64,000 nt of DNA from CALXQW01 sp031553045 (GCA_031553045.1 JAVBLZ010000001.1:186001-250000); one strand, 5' to 3'. Shown: positions 35,349-45,357, counted from the first letter of the stretch. Numbers and translations: made by a program. Notes: generated from the letters alone by a model not told the origin.

Positions 35349-36905
35349 ATGAACTTCCAAAAAATCTTATTACCATTTCTTTCTTTCATTATTCTTGCGG
35401 CCTTGGCGTACTACTCATCCATATCGTCCGGGTTTCCCACCGGCGGAGACGCCGATGCTTATATGGCAGAAATGCAGATTGCCTTGGAAAAAAACAGCCC
35501 CACGTCGCAATCCACAAGCAGGGAGTTCCCATATTTTATAGAAAAGGGAATTCCAACCCCGCCCTTCCATAATTCCATATACCATACATTGGTATTCCCT
35601 TTTGCAAAAATACTCGGCATTGCCGAGGGTTTTCTTTGCTTCAGCATTTTATGCGTATTTATATCCACCTTCTTTATAGCGCTGACATTTAAAGAGATTT
35701 CGGGGTTAAAGAAACTTAACATAACGCTCTGTGCCACCTTTCTAGTCCTTTGCCCATTCTTCTTTTATCAGGCAATAACAATTATGCAGGAACCCATGTA
35801 TCTTGCGCTATCTTCCGTTATTGTTTATTTATTCTTCAAAATTTACGGAGAAAATAATGATAAAAAATTGTTCTATAGAAATTTTCTCTACGCATTTTCA
35901 ATTCTTTGCATATCCGCACAGCCTATTTACATAATGGTTTTAGGGTTTTTGCTATTTGTTGATTTATTATATAAAAGACAAATTGTTTATGTATTCTCTT
36001 GGGGAATACTCGCCTTGATATTTTATTATATTTGCGGAAAACTTTTTCCATCAACGGTGTCCGCCACCCTTTTCGACAATATATGGCGCGGCACGGAAGG
36101 CCCATACACATTGGCTGCGCATTTTTGCAATTACTATGAACCCACCGGCGTAGCAGACTGGATTTTGAGAAGATTCAATAAGGCGTTTTCACCCATAATG
36201 GACCTTTCACTTACATCCCTAAATTTTATTATTGGCATTTTGCTATTTTCTACGGTTTGCTTTTTTGGTTTTTATTTCAGAAAAAAAGATATTAAAGCAA
36301 GTATGGAATTTCTTAAAATCTCCATACTTTTCATAGTTTTTTCCATACCTTTTTTGGTGCAAATATTTTTGGCTGAATACCATGCGCGGCACTTTGTTTT
36401 CATATATCCTGTCGTGTGTGTTGGCGTATTTTACACAGTTTTTGCTTTCTGGAAAAAATATGAAGGGCACGTTAAAATTCCATTGTCCCCGCTTGTATAT
36501 GCCTGTCTGCTTTTATTTATATTTGCGGATGCTCTTATTGCCAGACGTTTATATACCGTAAACTCGCATGACGCAAAGGCGCCTGAACTTATAAAAAAGA
36601 TAGAAGCCCTAAATGCCACGGGAAAGATTGCAGTTCTTACATATTTTCAATTTGGCAATAGGGGCACTTATTGGAACTACCAACTTCGCAAAGAGAAGTA
36701 CATGATGTTTCGTTACCAAGTTCCGCCTAAAATTAATTTACATTTTCTTGAATTGTATAAACCCGGAGTCTTTGTACTTTCAAAAGATGTAAGCGAAGGG
36801 TATGAAAAGCTTCTGGAAGAATATCCTGTCAATACCATAACGCATGATGGTAGGGAAATTTTCCTAATTTATCTCGATAAGAGCTTATACGTTCCGACAA
36901 AATAA
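35349..36905 (+). CDS. polytopic membrane protein, possible GT-C glycosyltransferase
   Basis: The 518-residue protein has about ten to twelve hydrophobic segments (for example ILLPFLSFIILAALAYY at the start) and a large loop after the first one. This loop has GGDADAY, which resembles the acidic D-x-D motif of GT-C glycosyltransferases that use polyprenyl-phosphate sugars. A short soluble C-terminal domain follows the last membrane segment. The gene is noticeably AT-richer than most neighbours. It is convergent with a GT4 glycosyltransferase gene, so both may act in surface polysaccharide or protein glycosylation. The family assignment is tentative. Confidence 0.5.
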   Translation: MNFQKILLPFLSFIILAALAYYSSISSGFPTGGDADAYMAEMQIALEKNSPTSQSTSREFPYFIEKGIPTPPFHNSIYHTLVFPFAKILGIAEGFLCFSILCVFISTFFIALTFKEISGLKKLNITLCATFLVLCPFFFYQAITIMQEPMYLALSSVIVYLFFKIYGENNDKKLFYRNFLYAFSILCISAQPIYIMVLGFLLFVDLLYKRQIVYVFSWGILALIFYYICGKLFPSTVSATLFDNIWRGTEGPYTLAAHFCNYYEPTGVADWILRRFNKAFSPIMDLSLTSLNFIIGILLFSTVCFFGFYFRKKDIKASMEFLKISILFIVFSIPFLVQIFLAEYHARHFVFIYPVVCVGVFYTVFAFWKKYEGHVKIPLSPLVYACLLLFIFADALIARRLYTVNSHDAKAPELIKKIEALNATGKIAVLTYFQFGNRGTYWNYQLRKEKYMMFRYQVPPKINLHFLELYKPGVFVLSKDVSEGYEKLLEEYPVNTITHDGREIFLIYLDKSLYVPTK

Positions 36906-36934
36906 GCCGAAAGCGCATCCAATCATGTACAAAA

Positions 36935-36968
36935 CGCCAACACGGTTTGGCGATGGCTTTGCGTTTTT
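36935..36968. terminator. possible terminator between convergent glycosylation genes
   Basis: CGCCAA and TTGGCG form a 6-base stem around a 6-base loop, and an outer pair AAAACGC with GCGTTTTT can form a longer alternative. The element ends inside the stop codon of the GT4 gene on the other strand. Confidence 0.45.
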
Positions 36969-38271
36969 ACCGCCTGCCGATAAGCCGCTTTATCAGTTGA
37001 ACCGCAAAGCTTTCCATCTCAATCAATGATGGAAAAAAAGATATGCGCATGGTTTTTCTGATAAATCGCAAAGCCATGCGCAAGCATTTTTGGTTGTTCA
37101 AATATGGAGCTGAAGCGCCATGATATTTGAAGCGCATATTCGGCGTTTCTTTCAGGTTTTCAAAAAAAGAAATCCATTTGGGCATTATAATATCAGGAGA
37201 GAATCGTTCAACGGGTTTTTTTGCCGCAGAACCCATTGCCCGAGCGATATTGGGATTATTTAAAAGATATATTATCTTCTTTGCTATGCCACTTTGAGTA
37301 TTTGCCAAACAACCCGTCTTTGAATTTAATATGACATCCGGAAAAGAATTTTTATTCAAGGTTACAATAGGCAACCCGACGCTTTGCATTTCCACCGCCG
37401 AGAAATTAAAAGTCTCCGTCCTTGCGCTGGGGTTCACAACCCCAACGATACATTTTCTGAAAACATCCAGTTTTTCTTCCCCCAACAAACCGAGGAATTC
37501 TACAGAATCCAAAAGCTTTCCGCCAGAATCTGATATATGCGGCCAAAATTTCTTTTCGTAAGAAGCATCGGCAATGCCATGTTCTCCAAGTTTGGCATCT
37601 CTGGAATACAGCTTGCCTGTTCCAATAACTTTCAACTTGGCTTTGGGCACGGATTTTAAGATTTTCTTCCAAAGTTTTGCCAACTCTAAAAAGCCTTTAT
37701 CCGGAACTATGCTACCCATGTACACAACGCTATACGGCTCTTTTACGGCTTCAATATTGGAATGTTGAGATAGCGACATATTGAAAATATACTCGCTTTT
37801 ATCTATGACATCATGGTCGATATATCTATCATATTGTTGTTTGCCTACGAACACATTTGCCAATATATTGTCATTTTCACATATAAATTTGCATACGTCG
37901 GAAAAAATAAAGTTGTGGGAGCAAAATATGATTTTTTGCGTGTGATTGCGTATAAGCTCCAAATCTTTGGCTTGGGTTTCGGTTTTCATTACAAGAAAAT
38001 CGTTACCCATTTTTTCGGATTTTTGGAGAACTTCCTCAAATGAATTTGAAACCACAACTTCCACACCGTCCGGAAATTTTGCCTTAGCATCGGGGGTAAA
38101 AATCGACAAGCTCCAAGCCGGCCTCATTTTTGTCAGAAAATAAGCAATCAATAACAGGCTATATTGAGTTCCTCCTACGCCAGGATTGCCTTTGTCGGGT
38201 GAAGACATATCCAAATTTCCGTAAATATTCGTACCGAGGTAAAAACCTATCCTAATATCTCCGTTAGCCAT
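36967..38271 (-). CDS. GT4-type glycosyltransferase
   Basis: The protein of 434 residues is a GT-B fold glycosyltransferase group 1. The N-terminal half has PGVGGTQYSLLLIAYFL, which is the usual nucleotide-sugar-side glycine loop. The C-terminal half has VVYMGSIVPDKGFLELAKLW, KLKVIGTGKLY and the E-x7-E motif in RTETFNFSAVEMQSVGLPIV. I used the ATG at 38271, since the open frame upstream begins with TTG. The donor and acceptor are unknown. It lies alone on the minus strand, converging on the GT-C-like gene. Confidence 0.85.
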   Translation of the reverse strand: MANGDIRIGFYLGTNIYGNLDMSSPDKGNPGVGGTQYSLLLIAYFLTKMRPAWSLSIFTPDAKAKFPDGVEVVVSNSFEEVLQKSEKMGNDFLVMKTETQAKDLELIRNHTQKIIFCSHNFIFSDVCKFICENDNILANVFVGKQQYDRYIDHDVIDKSEYIFNMSLSQHSNIEAVKEPYSVVYMGSIVPDKGFLELAKLWKKILKSVPKAKLKVIGTGKLYSRDAKLGEHGIADASYEKKFWPHISDSGGKLLDSVEFLGLLGEEKLDVFRKCIVGVVNPSARTETFNFSAVEMQSVGLPIVTLNKNSFPDVILNSKTGCLANTQSGIAKKIIYLLNNPNIARAMGSAAKKPVERFSPDIIMPKWISFFENLKETPNMRFKYHGASAPYLNNQKCLRMALRFIRKTMRISFFPSLIEMESFAVQLIKRLIGRR

Positions 38272-38312
38272 GTTGAACAAATCTTTAATATAACCGGCAA
38301 TGTCAATTCAAA

Positions 38313-39824
38313 TTATTTCTTTTCGTCTCTTATCAGGGCGTTCATGGAAAGCAGGTCTTCATCAGCTTCCGTATTTATCAGCAAGGCCCCCGTTGCGTGC
38401 GCAAGCTTTGCCACAGACGACGATAACAGCGCCTTTGCCGAGACTTCCTGCTGGCGAGCCGTTGCAAGGTTGGACTGCGCCGTCAAAAAATCGTTAAGAG
38501 AATTTACGCCGTTTTCATAACCAACTTTTACAGCTTCAAACGCCTCCAAATTTGCTTCAACTGCAACCTTAGTGCTCTCGACCTGTTTTAGTGCGCTTGT
38601 GTAATAATAATAATTTGTCCAGACATCTGAAATTATTGAAATTTCAGTCTCTTTGAGCTTCTGCGCCTGTGCACGTTTTTGCGCATTTACGCTGATAATC
38701 TCATACTGCCTTGTGAAGCCTTCAAAAATATCCCAACTCAAACCTATGCCGCCCATGTATCTGTATGCGGGCGCCCCTGGGATTGTGTCATCGGTATAGT
38801 CTGTCCAAGTTGCGGAAGCCATTGCGCCTATCGAGGGCAAATAATTTCTTCTTGCAACAGTTTCTGCCTGCTCATACGCCCTCATGGTTGCGTAAGCCGA
38901 CAGTATAACCTGCCTTGTCTTGAGGGCGTCAGACATAAGTTCGTCAATTTTTTGCTTTGCCTCTTTACTTGTCGGCAAATTCACTTCGTCGGAAATCCTG
39001 AGCAAGGCGTTTACCCTTATACCCATGACCTTTGCAAGGTTTGCCCTTCTGTCTTCCTCATAAGCTTTGTCTTTTTCAAGCGCATATTCCGCATTGCGCA
39101 GGTTCGCAAGCGCCAAGAGCATATCTTGTTTTTTGCCAACTTGCTCGTCATATCTTGCCTTTGAAGACTTGTAAGCTACCGCAGAATCATCCAAAGAAGC
39201 CTGAGACGCCTTTACCGCCCCCATAGCTTCATAAAGTTCATAATACGCCACATTCACAGAAAGTGCGACATCTTGCACAACCTGATTGTAGTCAAAATTT
39301 GCCGCCAAAAGATTTTCTTTAGCCTCAGCAACCTGTGCTTCACGCTTGCCGAAGTCGTAAATAAGCCAAGTAAGCTCAAAAGTTGGGCCGTATCCTGTTT
39401 CATAGTAAGAGCCCATGGCGGGCATTCCGCCAAGCCCCGCATTGCGAGATTTTGACCTGTACACCGAAAGATCCATCGTAAGATTGGGCATGTAACGTGC
39501 GTATGACGCCCCGTGTATCGCCGCATAAGACTTTGCCTGAAACCAATATTGGCGGGTTTTGGAATTGTTTTCCAAAGCTATATCCAACAAATCAGGCAAA
39601 GACAAAAGCTCACCCGCCGCCATTTTGTCGGAAGCCGGAATCACCTTTGCCTTGTCTATAATTTCATTGGTTTTTATTTGCTCCGGATTAAGATTTTCCG
39701 CAGGCAGCGCCTCTTTGGGGGCTTTCCAATAACGGCTGGGTCTGGGTGCGACATCGTCGTCAACAGTCATACAGGCGGTGAGCGCCAATGCAGACAATAT
39801 AGATGCAAATAATCTAAATTTCAT
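38313..39824 (-). CDS. outer-membrane efflux lipoprotein (TolC/OprM family)
   Basis: The 503-residue protein starts at the ATG at 39824 with a lipoprotein signal MKFRLFASILSALALTAC. It has the two OEP repeats of TolC-like proteins, with long coiled-coil helices such as VEANLEAFEAVKVGYENG and LNDFLTAQSNLATARQQE, and a GLSWDIFEGF strand typical of the beta barrel. It is the outer channel of the RND pump whose inner-membrane subunit is encoded 4 bases upstream. A lysine-rich end (ALIRDEKK) follows. Confidence 0.92.
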   Translation of the reverse strand: MKFRLFASILSALALTACMTVDDDVAPRPSRYWKAPKEALPAENLNPEQIKTNEIIDKAKVIPASDKMAAGELLSLPDLLDIALENNSKTRQYWFQAKSYAAIHGASYARYMPNLTMDLSVYRSKSRNAGLGGMPAMGSYYETGYGPTFELTWLIYDFGKREAQVAEAKENLLAANFDYNQVVQDVALSVNVAYYELYEAMGAVKASQASLDDSAVAYKSSKARYDEQVGKKQDMLLALANLRNAEYALEKDKAYEEDRRANLAKVMGIRVNALLRISDEVNLPTSKEAKQKIDELMSDALKTRQVILSAYATMRAYEQAETVARRNYLPSIGAMASATWTDYTDDTIPGAPAYRYMGGIGLSWDIFEGFTRQYEIISVNAQKRAQAQKLKETEISIISDVWTNYYYYTSALKQVESTKVAVEANLEAFEAVKVGYENGVNSLNDFLTAQSNLATARQQEVSAKALLSSSVAKLAHATGALLINTEADEDLLSMNALIRDEKK

Positions 39825-39828
39825 GTAA

Positions 39829-42800
39829 TTATAAATTTTCATTTTCTTTAAAGCCTCTCTGGAAGAACGCAAATTTATCAAGAACTCTTGTCTGCAAAGT
39901 ATCCATCCAAAGATAAACCACAGGCGTCATATACAAAGTTACAATCTGAGAAAATATCAAACCGCCCACAACCGTAACACCCAAAGGAATACGGCTTTCA
40001 GCATCCGCCTTGCCTATCCCCAAAGCTATTGGCAACATACCAATAAGAGCCGCCATAGTGGTCATAATAATTGGTCTGAAGCGCTCCATAGAAGCTTCAT
40101 GAACGGCGTCGAGAGCGCTCAAACCTTCATGCTCACGCATTATGGCAAAGTCAACCATCATGATACCGTTTTTCTTGACTATGCCCATAAGCATAAAAAG
40201 ACCTATCATGGAGTACATGTTAAGCTCCATATTCAGGAAGTACAAACTTGCAAGACCACCCGCTATTGCCACAGGCAGGGCTATCAGCACGGTGATAGGG
40301 TGCACATAACTCTCATAGAGTATGCCCAAAATCACATACATGACAAATATAGCCACGAACATCAACGCCGTTAGGCTGCTGATTGTCTCCTGAAAAGTTA
40401 CAGCCTCACCTTGGAACTCTCTCCTGACGCCTTTCGGCAAAAGTTCGGAAGATTTCTGCGTTACGTATGCGGTTGCTTCGCCTATGGAAACCCCCGGCAT
40501 CAAATTGAAATAAAGCGTAACAGAGGGGAAGTTGTTTATGTGGTTTACCGTAAGCGGCGCCAAAACCTCTTTAGTATATGCGATACTGTCAAAGGGAATC
40601 AAAGAAGACACCAAAGAGTCCATATATTCGTCAGCCTTAAAGTCGTCGGCGGATATTGGCATTGGAGTTGAGCCGCCCGTGAATATTGGGTCAGACTTAA
40701 AGTACAATTTGCTTATGTCGTTTGGATAACCTCTGTCTGAAGATTGCGCCTGCATTATCGACCAATACTGCTGATAGGTAGATTTTATCAGATAAAAGAA
40801 CGGCTTTGAATATGCGTCTCTGAAAACGCTCGTAAATGCGGTGGAGCTAAGCCCCATCATAGAGGCTTTTTCTTTGTGCATATTGAGGACAATCTGAGGG
40901 CTGTTCAGATACAGGTCTGTCTGAACGCTTGAGAACAATTTGCCTTCCATTTTTTTGAGTTCCAACATCAGCATCATTGCGCTGATGTTTAGCTCATCCT
41001 GATTCATTGAGGACATTGCAAAAGCGTATTTGCCCAGATTTTCAGAAGTTGCCCCAGATGATATTTTCAAAGTGGGCGACGGCGTTAAGACAGAAAATAC
41101 GCCAGGTAAAAGAAACAATTTGGAATTGAGATTTTCCACAACCTTGGTTATCGGCACTCTGTGCGCCTTTTCTTCCAGAACAATGTAGCCTATTGCCATG
41201 TTGGAGCTTACGCCAACCATGCCCTGCACACCGGAAATCAATACAAAGTTTTTCACCGAAGGTTCACTCTTGATGATTGCGGCAACCTCAGTTTGCATAT
41301 TCTTAATTTCATTGGGAGATGTTTTTGTGTTCACAATCATAGCGCCTTGCAAAAGACCGCTATCGCCCGTAGGCAGCAGCGCCGTCGGCAAATGCGTAAA
41401 GAAGAACATCAAAGCCCAGAAAGAGCCCGCAAGTATTATGAGCGCAAAAAAGTTGCGCTTTAACATCCATTTTAAAGTAGGATTATAGAATTTTAAGAAA
41501 GCATGCTCAATAGTGTAAGAAACTTTTTCGATAGCGGTCTTATCATTAAAATCTTTAGTGCGCGGCTTGAGCATTCTTGAGCACATCATAGGCGTGAGCG
41601 TAAGGCTCACAACGCCGGACATGAGCGTTGCCGTAACAACGGTAACAGAAAACTCCCTAAAAACCCTGCCTATGACGCCAGACATAAACACAAGCGGTAT
41701 AAACACAGCCGCCAAAGAAAGCGTCATGCTCAAGATGGTAAAGCTTATTTCTTTTGCGGAAGCAAAGGTTGCCTGAAAAGGTTTTTCGCCGTAGTCTTCC
41801 ATGCGGCGTACGGTATTTTCAAGAAACACAATGGCGTCATCCACCAAGAACCCTATCGCCATGGTCAGCCCCATCAAAGACAAATTGTTTAACGAGAAGC
41901 CAAAGGCGTGCATCATAATAAACGTAAGCAGCAACGAGAAAGGAAGCGCCACCGCCGGTATTGCCGTGTCCCTGAACCTGCCCAAGAATAAAAATATAAC
42001 CACCACAACCAGCACAAATGCTATGAGCAGAGTTTCCTTAACGTCTTCTATATTGCTGATGATAAGTTCCGCCCTGTCGTAAAACTGTACAATCTGGACG
42101 CTCTCAGGCAATTCTTGCTGAAGTTCATCAAGAGTTTTCTTAATTTCTTCGACAGTTGCAACGGCGTTGCCCGAGGCGGTTTTTCGCACACCCATTGTTA
42201 CGGAAGACTTATTTTGTGGGTCTTTTATAGTCTTTGAAGAAAAGTTCAAATTGAGAGTGTCCGCCTGCAAGTCATTCACGACATTTGCAACATCCCTCAG
42301 ATAAATCGGCGTACCCGCCCTGTATGCCACAATGACGTTTTTATAGTCGTCGGCGGTGGAAAGCTGAGTGTTTGGATATAGCACAAACTGAGACTCCGGA
42401 CCTTCTATGTTACCGGAACTTATCATGTTTGTAACAGTGCTCAAAGAATCTCTGAGGTCTGTGAGCGTCATACCCAAGTTGAAAAGTTTATTCACATCCG
42501 CCAAGACCCTGACGGACCTCGGAGACGCAAACATATCCACCTTTGACACGCCCTGAATCATGCTTAAACGCTGGGCGACTTGGCTGTACGCATAGTCATA
42601 AAGGTCAGCTTCCGTGATGGAATCGCTAATAACCGATATGATAAATATGGGCATATCGTTAGGATTGCTTTGATAGAAACTGGGCGGCGAAGGCAGGTCG
42701 CTGGGCAGGTTGCCCATCGCCCTTTGTATCGCACTTTGCACGTCTGTTGCGGCGGAATCTATGCTTTTATTCATATCGAACTGCAAGATTATCGCAGTTG

Positions 42801-43080
42801 AACCAAAGGCGTTTGAAGACGTAACCAAATCCAAACCCGAAATCTGCATGAACTGTTGCTCCAAGGGGGAAGCCACATTTGTCGCCATAATGTTTGCGTC
42901 CGCCCCAGGGTAAGAAACCGTAACTTGAATTACAGGATAATCAACACCCGGCAAATCGTTGACAGGCATACCCGTAAAAGAGTAGATGCCAAAGAGCATT
43001 GCGGTAACGCTCAAAAGTATGGTCATCACCGGTCTTTTGATGAATATGTCCGAAATTGAACCTTTTTTTTCTTCTGACAT
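39829..43080 (-). CDS. RND family multidrug efflux permease (AcrB/MexB-like)
   Basis: The 1083-residue protein is the proton-driven inner-membrane pump of a tripartite system. It starts SDIFIKRPVMTILLSVTAML like the HAE1 family. The family signature GLTMAIGFLVDDAIVFLENT in the fourth membrane helix carries the proton-relay aspartates, and ESYVHPITVLIALPVAIAGG and MIGLFMLMGIVKKNGIMMVD follow in the second half. Two large periplasmic loops lie at the expected places. The genes for adaptor and outer channel flank it on the same strand. No regulator gene is adjacent. Substrates cannot be inferred. Confidence 0.96.
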   Translation of the reverse strand: MSEEKKGSISDIFIKRPVMTILLSVTAMLFGIYSFTGMPVNDLPGVDYPVIQVTVSYPGADANIMATNVASPLEQQFMQISGLDLVTSSNAFGSTAIILQFDMNKSIDSAATDVQSAIQRAMGNLPSDLPSPPSFYQSNPNDMPIFIISVISDSITEADLYDYAYSQVAQRLSMIQGVSKVDMFASPRSVRVLADVNKLFNLGMTLTDLRDSLSTVTNMISSGNIEGPESQFVLYPNTQLSTADDYKNVIVAYRAGTPIYLRDVANVVNDLQADTLNLNFSSKTIKDPQNKSSVTMGVRKTASGNAVATVEEIKKTLDELQQELPESVQIVQFYDRAELIISNIEDVKETLLIAFVLVVVVIFLFLGRFRDTAIPAVALPFSLLLTFIMMHAFGFSLNNLSLMGLTMAIGFLVDDAIVFLENTVRRMEDYGEKPFQATFASAKEISFTILSMTLSLAAVFIPLVFMSGVIGRVFREFSVTVVTATLMSGVVSLTLTPMMCSRMLKPRTKDFNDKTAIEKVSYTIEHAFLKFYNPTLKWMLKRNFFALIILAGSFWALMFFFTHLPTALLPTGDSGLLQGAMIVNTKTSPNEIKNMQTEVAAIIKSEPSVKNFVLISGVQGMVGVSSNMAIGYIVLEEKAHRVPITKVVENLNSKLFLLPGVFSVLTPSPTLKISSGATSENLGKYAFAMSSMNQDELNISAMMLMLELKKMEGKLFSSVQTDLYLNSPQIVLNMHKEKASMMGLSSTAFTSVFRDAYSKPFFYLIKSTYQQYWSIMQAQSSDRGYPNDISKLYFKSDPIFTGGSTPMPISADDFKADEYMDSLVSSLIPFDSIAYTKEVLAPLTVNHINNFPSVTLYFNLMPGVSIGEATAYVTQKSSELLPKGVRREFQGEAVTFQETISSLTALMFVAIFVMYVILGILYESYVHPITVLIALPVAIAGGLASLYFLNMELNMYSMIGLFMLMGIVKKNGIMMVDFAIMREHEGLSALDAVHEASMERFRPIIMTTMAALIGMLPIALGIGKADAESRIPLGVTVVGGLIFSQIVTLYMTPVVYLWMDTLQTRVLDKFAFFQRGFKENENL

Positions 43081-43120
43081 TTTAAATTTGTTTTGAAATT
43101 GTTTTGTTTAAGAAGAATTT

Positions 43121-44422
43121 TTACTTGGATTTTTCTTCAGGTTTTGAAACTGGCGCTTGCTGAGGAGCTTTTGCGCCATTTGCTTGGGCTTTTTGCGCAC
43201 GCAGTTTTTCAGCTATCATAGTTGCCGAGCCCAGAAAATCTCTGATTGAAGCCGGCTCAATAGTCTTGCCGTCTTTGCCGTAAGGCATACCCGCTATTGT
43301 TGAAGAATAAGCCAAGGCGTAAGCGCCCATGCTAACCGCAAGCTGTCCCATAGTGATGACATTAGCACCCACAGGAATCCCTTGCACAACACAAGTTGAA
43401 TCATCATTTATCTGAATAATTTTAACGGGATATTTTTTGACAAGCCTTACGGGCCACTCTACAACATCCGCCGCATAGACATACTTAGTTTCATTGGGGC
43501 CCGTTTCAACAGCCGCATAAGGAATAAGTATGGCGTCTTTCATGACTTCAAAAATCATATTAACTTTTACGGGTTGATTTGGCCAGAATAGACCGTTTTT
43601 ATTGTCAATCTCACCCCTGATAATGGCAGTGCCAGACTTGTATCTGATTTTGTTTTGAACTATTTTTGCTTTTGCGTTCAAAACTTTATCACGCATTGTA
43701 GCTTCTATGTATTTAATTTGCAAATCCAGAAACCCGCCGTTCTTTTCCATAAAGGTACGCGCTTCATAGAGGTGCTGGCTTGGCACAACAAAGTCTATAT
43801 AAAGAGTGTCAACCTGTTCTATTGTTGTAATGCGGCTTGTGCCTGCTTTTGCGACATTGCCAACATCAAGCTCTCTAAAACCAATTTTGCCTGTGAAAGG
43901 CGCTTTTATTACGCACCAATCAAGATCTATCTGCGCTTTGATAAGCCCCGCTTTGGCAGACTCAACCAGCGCTTTGTCCATTTCAACTTTCGCCAAATAT
44001 GTGTCGTAAGTTTGCCTGTCTATGTAGCTGTCTTTTACAAGCTTTTCATTGCGTTTAACTTCAAGTTCGTCAATTTTGAGTTGGGCTTCATACTGATTTA
44101 ACAGAGCCTTTGCCTGTTTTACGGCGGCGTCATAAGGGCGGGAATCAATTTCGGCGATAATTTCGCCCTCGCGTATAATTTCCCCCTGCGTAAAAGGCAC
44201 TTTCATAATTTGTCCGCTTACCTGCGGCACAATGTCAACACTTTGCAAAGAATGCGTAGTGCCCAGACATTCCAGATAACGTGGACAATCAAGCTTCTTT
44301 GCCTCAACAATGACCACAGGAGAAGGCGGCATTGGCGCAACAGTTTTTTGTTCGGGCTTGCAGGCATTCAAAAAGAATACGGAAAACAGAGCCAACATTG
44401 CTGGTATTACAACTTTTTTCAT
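43121..44422 (-). CDS. RND efflux periplasmic adaptor (membrane fusion protein)
   Basis: The 433-residue protein starts with MKKVVIPAMLALFSVFFLNAC, a lipoprotein signal. It has the split biotinyl-lipoyl domain (VDIVPQVSGQIMKVPF, then IKAPFTGKIGFRELDVGN), a coiled-coil hairpin between them (about 100-170) and a beta-barrel domain. It joins the inner-membrane pump to the outer channel. I chose the ATG at 44422; an open frame extends 13 codons upstream. It is the first gene of the efflux operon, 40 bases before the permease. Confidence 0.94.
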   Translation of the reverse strand: MKKVVIPAMLALFSVFFLNACKPEQKTVAPMPPSPVVIVEAKKLDCPRYLECLGTTHSLQSVDIVPQVSGQIMKVPFTQGEIIREGEIIAEIDSRPYDAAVKQAKALLNQYEAQLKIDELEVKRNEKLVKDSYIDRQTYDTYLAKVEMDKALVESAKAGLIKAQIDLDWCVIKAPFTGKIGFRELDVGNVAKAGTSRITTIEQVDTLYIDFVVPSQHLYEARTFMEKNGGFLDLQIKYIEATMRDKVLNAKAKIVQNKIRYKSGTAIIRGEIDNKNGLFWPNQPVKVNMIFEVMKDAILIPYAAVETGPNETKYVYAADVVEWPVRLVKKYPVKIIQINDDSTCVVQGIPVGANVITMGQLAVSMGAYALAYSSTIAGMPYGKDGKTIEPASIRDFLGSATMIAEKLRAQKAQANGAKAPQQAPVSKPEEKSK

Positions 44423-44553
44423 AATTAAAGATTTTAAAAAATATAGGAGAGAATTTTCCAAACTGAAGCATAAAGGTCAACAGTATATTTACCCGCAAGG
44501 AATTTAATAAAATCTAAACCGCATGGCGCCAGATACATTAAATTCTGATAATC

Positions 44554-44607
44554 AAAAAAAACCTGCAATGGAAGCGCACTTAATGTACGCAACCAATGCA
44601 GGTTTTT
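44554..44607 (-). terminator. solo copy of the structured repeat core after sod, probable terminator
   Basis: AAAAACCTGCA pairs with TGCAGGTTTTT at the outside, and on the minus strand GCGTAC pairs with GTGCGC inside, around ATTAA. This is the same core as in the type II and III modules (TGGTyGyGTAC, ATT, GTrCrC), with other arms. A run of T residues on the minus strand follows. It lies 35 bases after the sod stop and so is probably the sod terminator as well as a member of the repeat family. Confidence 0.75.
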
Positions 44608-44642
44608 CAAAATGAAGTATCAATCAAAACCCCACGAAGCCT

Positions 44643-45266
44643 TTAAGCTTCGTATCTTAAACTGATTTCATCCCAGTTGGCGATGTTCCAGATTGCCTCG
44701 ACGTATTTTGCGCGCAGGTTCTGGTATGTTAGGTAGTAGGCGTGTTCCCAGACGTCTATTACGAAGATGGGTTCAAGCTTTTTTAGACCGACAGCGTTGC
44801 CCATGATTGGGGTGTCTTGATTTGGGGTTGAGAGTATGCTCAACTTTCCGGAGGCGTCTTTGCAAAGCCAACCCCAGCCTGAGCCAAAACGTTTAATTGA
44901 GGCGTCATTGAGTTGTTTTTTCATCTCGTCAAGGCTGCCAAAAGCGGCGTTGACAGCTTCCAAGAGCTTGGCGCTTGGTTCGGATTTCTTGGGGCTGAGC
45001 CCCTTCCAGTAAAAAGTGTGGTTCCACACGCCGCCGCCGTTATTTCTGACAGCCGTTCTGGAGGCTTCAGGCACTTTGTCCAAATTTTCAAGAAGGCTTT
45101 TTAAATCACCTTCATGCACAAAGTTCTTTTCCGCATCCAAAGCTGCGTTGAGGTTTGCCACGTAAGTGGCTTGATGTTTGTCATGATGTATTTCAACAGT
45201 GCGGGCGTCAATATGAGGCTCTAAAGCGTCAAAGCTGAAATCTAGTGGAGTCAATTCGTATTTCAT
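44643..45266 (-). CDS. superoxide dismutase, Fe/Mn type
   Basis: The 207-residue cytoplasmic enzyme dismutes superoxide. Metal ligands are visible: a histidine in TVEIHHDKHQATYV, a histidine in VWNHTFYW, and the aspartate and histidine of VIDVWEHAYYL. The start is the ATG at 45266 (MKYELTPLDF); the open frame continues two codons to a TTG. Iron or manganese preference cannot be decided by eye. It lies 91 bases downstream of tadA and appears to have its own promoter. Confidence 0.95.
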   Translation of the reverse strand: MKYELTPLDFSFDALEPHIDARTVEIHHDKHQATYVANLNAALDAEKNFVHEGDLKSLLENLDKVPEASRTAVRNNGGGVWNHTFYWKGLSPKKSEPSAKLLEAVNAAFGSLDEMKKQLNDASIKRFGSGWGWLCKDASGKLSILSTPNQDTPIMGNAVGLKKLEPIFVIDVWEHAYYLTYQNLRAKYVEAIWNIANWDEISLRYEA

Positions 45267-45282
45267 ACACAAAAAATAATTA

Positions 45283-45309
45283 AGTATAATATAAACAAAG
45301 TCAAGCCAA
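45283..45309 (-). promoter_or_regulatory. possible promoter of the superoxide dismutase gene
   Basis: On the minus strand TTGGCT at 45309-45304 and TATACT at 45288-45283 are separated by 15 bases. The minus-10 box is good and the spacing short. It would give a leader of roughly 10 bases. Confidence 0.35.
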
Positions 45310-45357
45310 GACTATCTATCTTAGCAGTTTTGCCAGCAGGTAAAACACCCCGCCAGA

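Noticed and set aside
36931..36968. Further copy of the hairpin module between the convergent glycosylation genes
   Set aside because: CACGGTTTGG is shared with the module ends, but the rest does not align. I annotate only a possible terminator.
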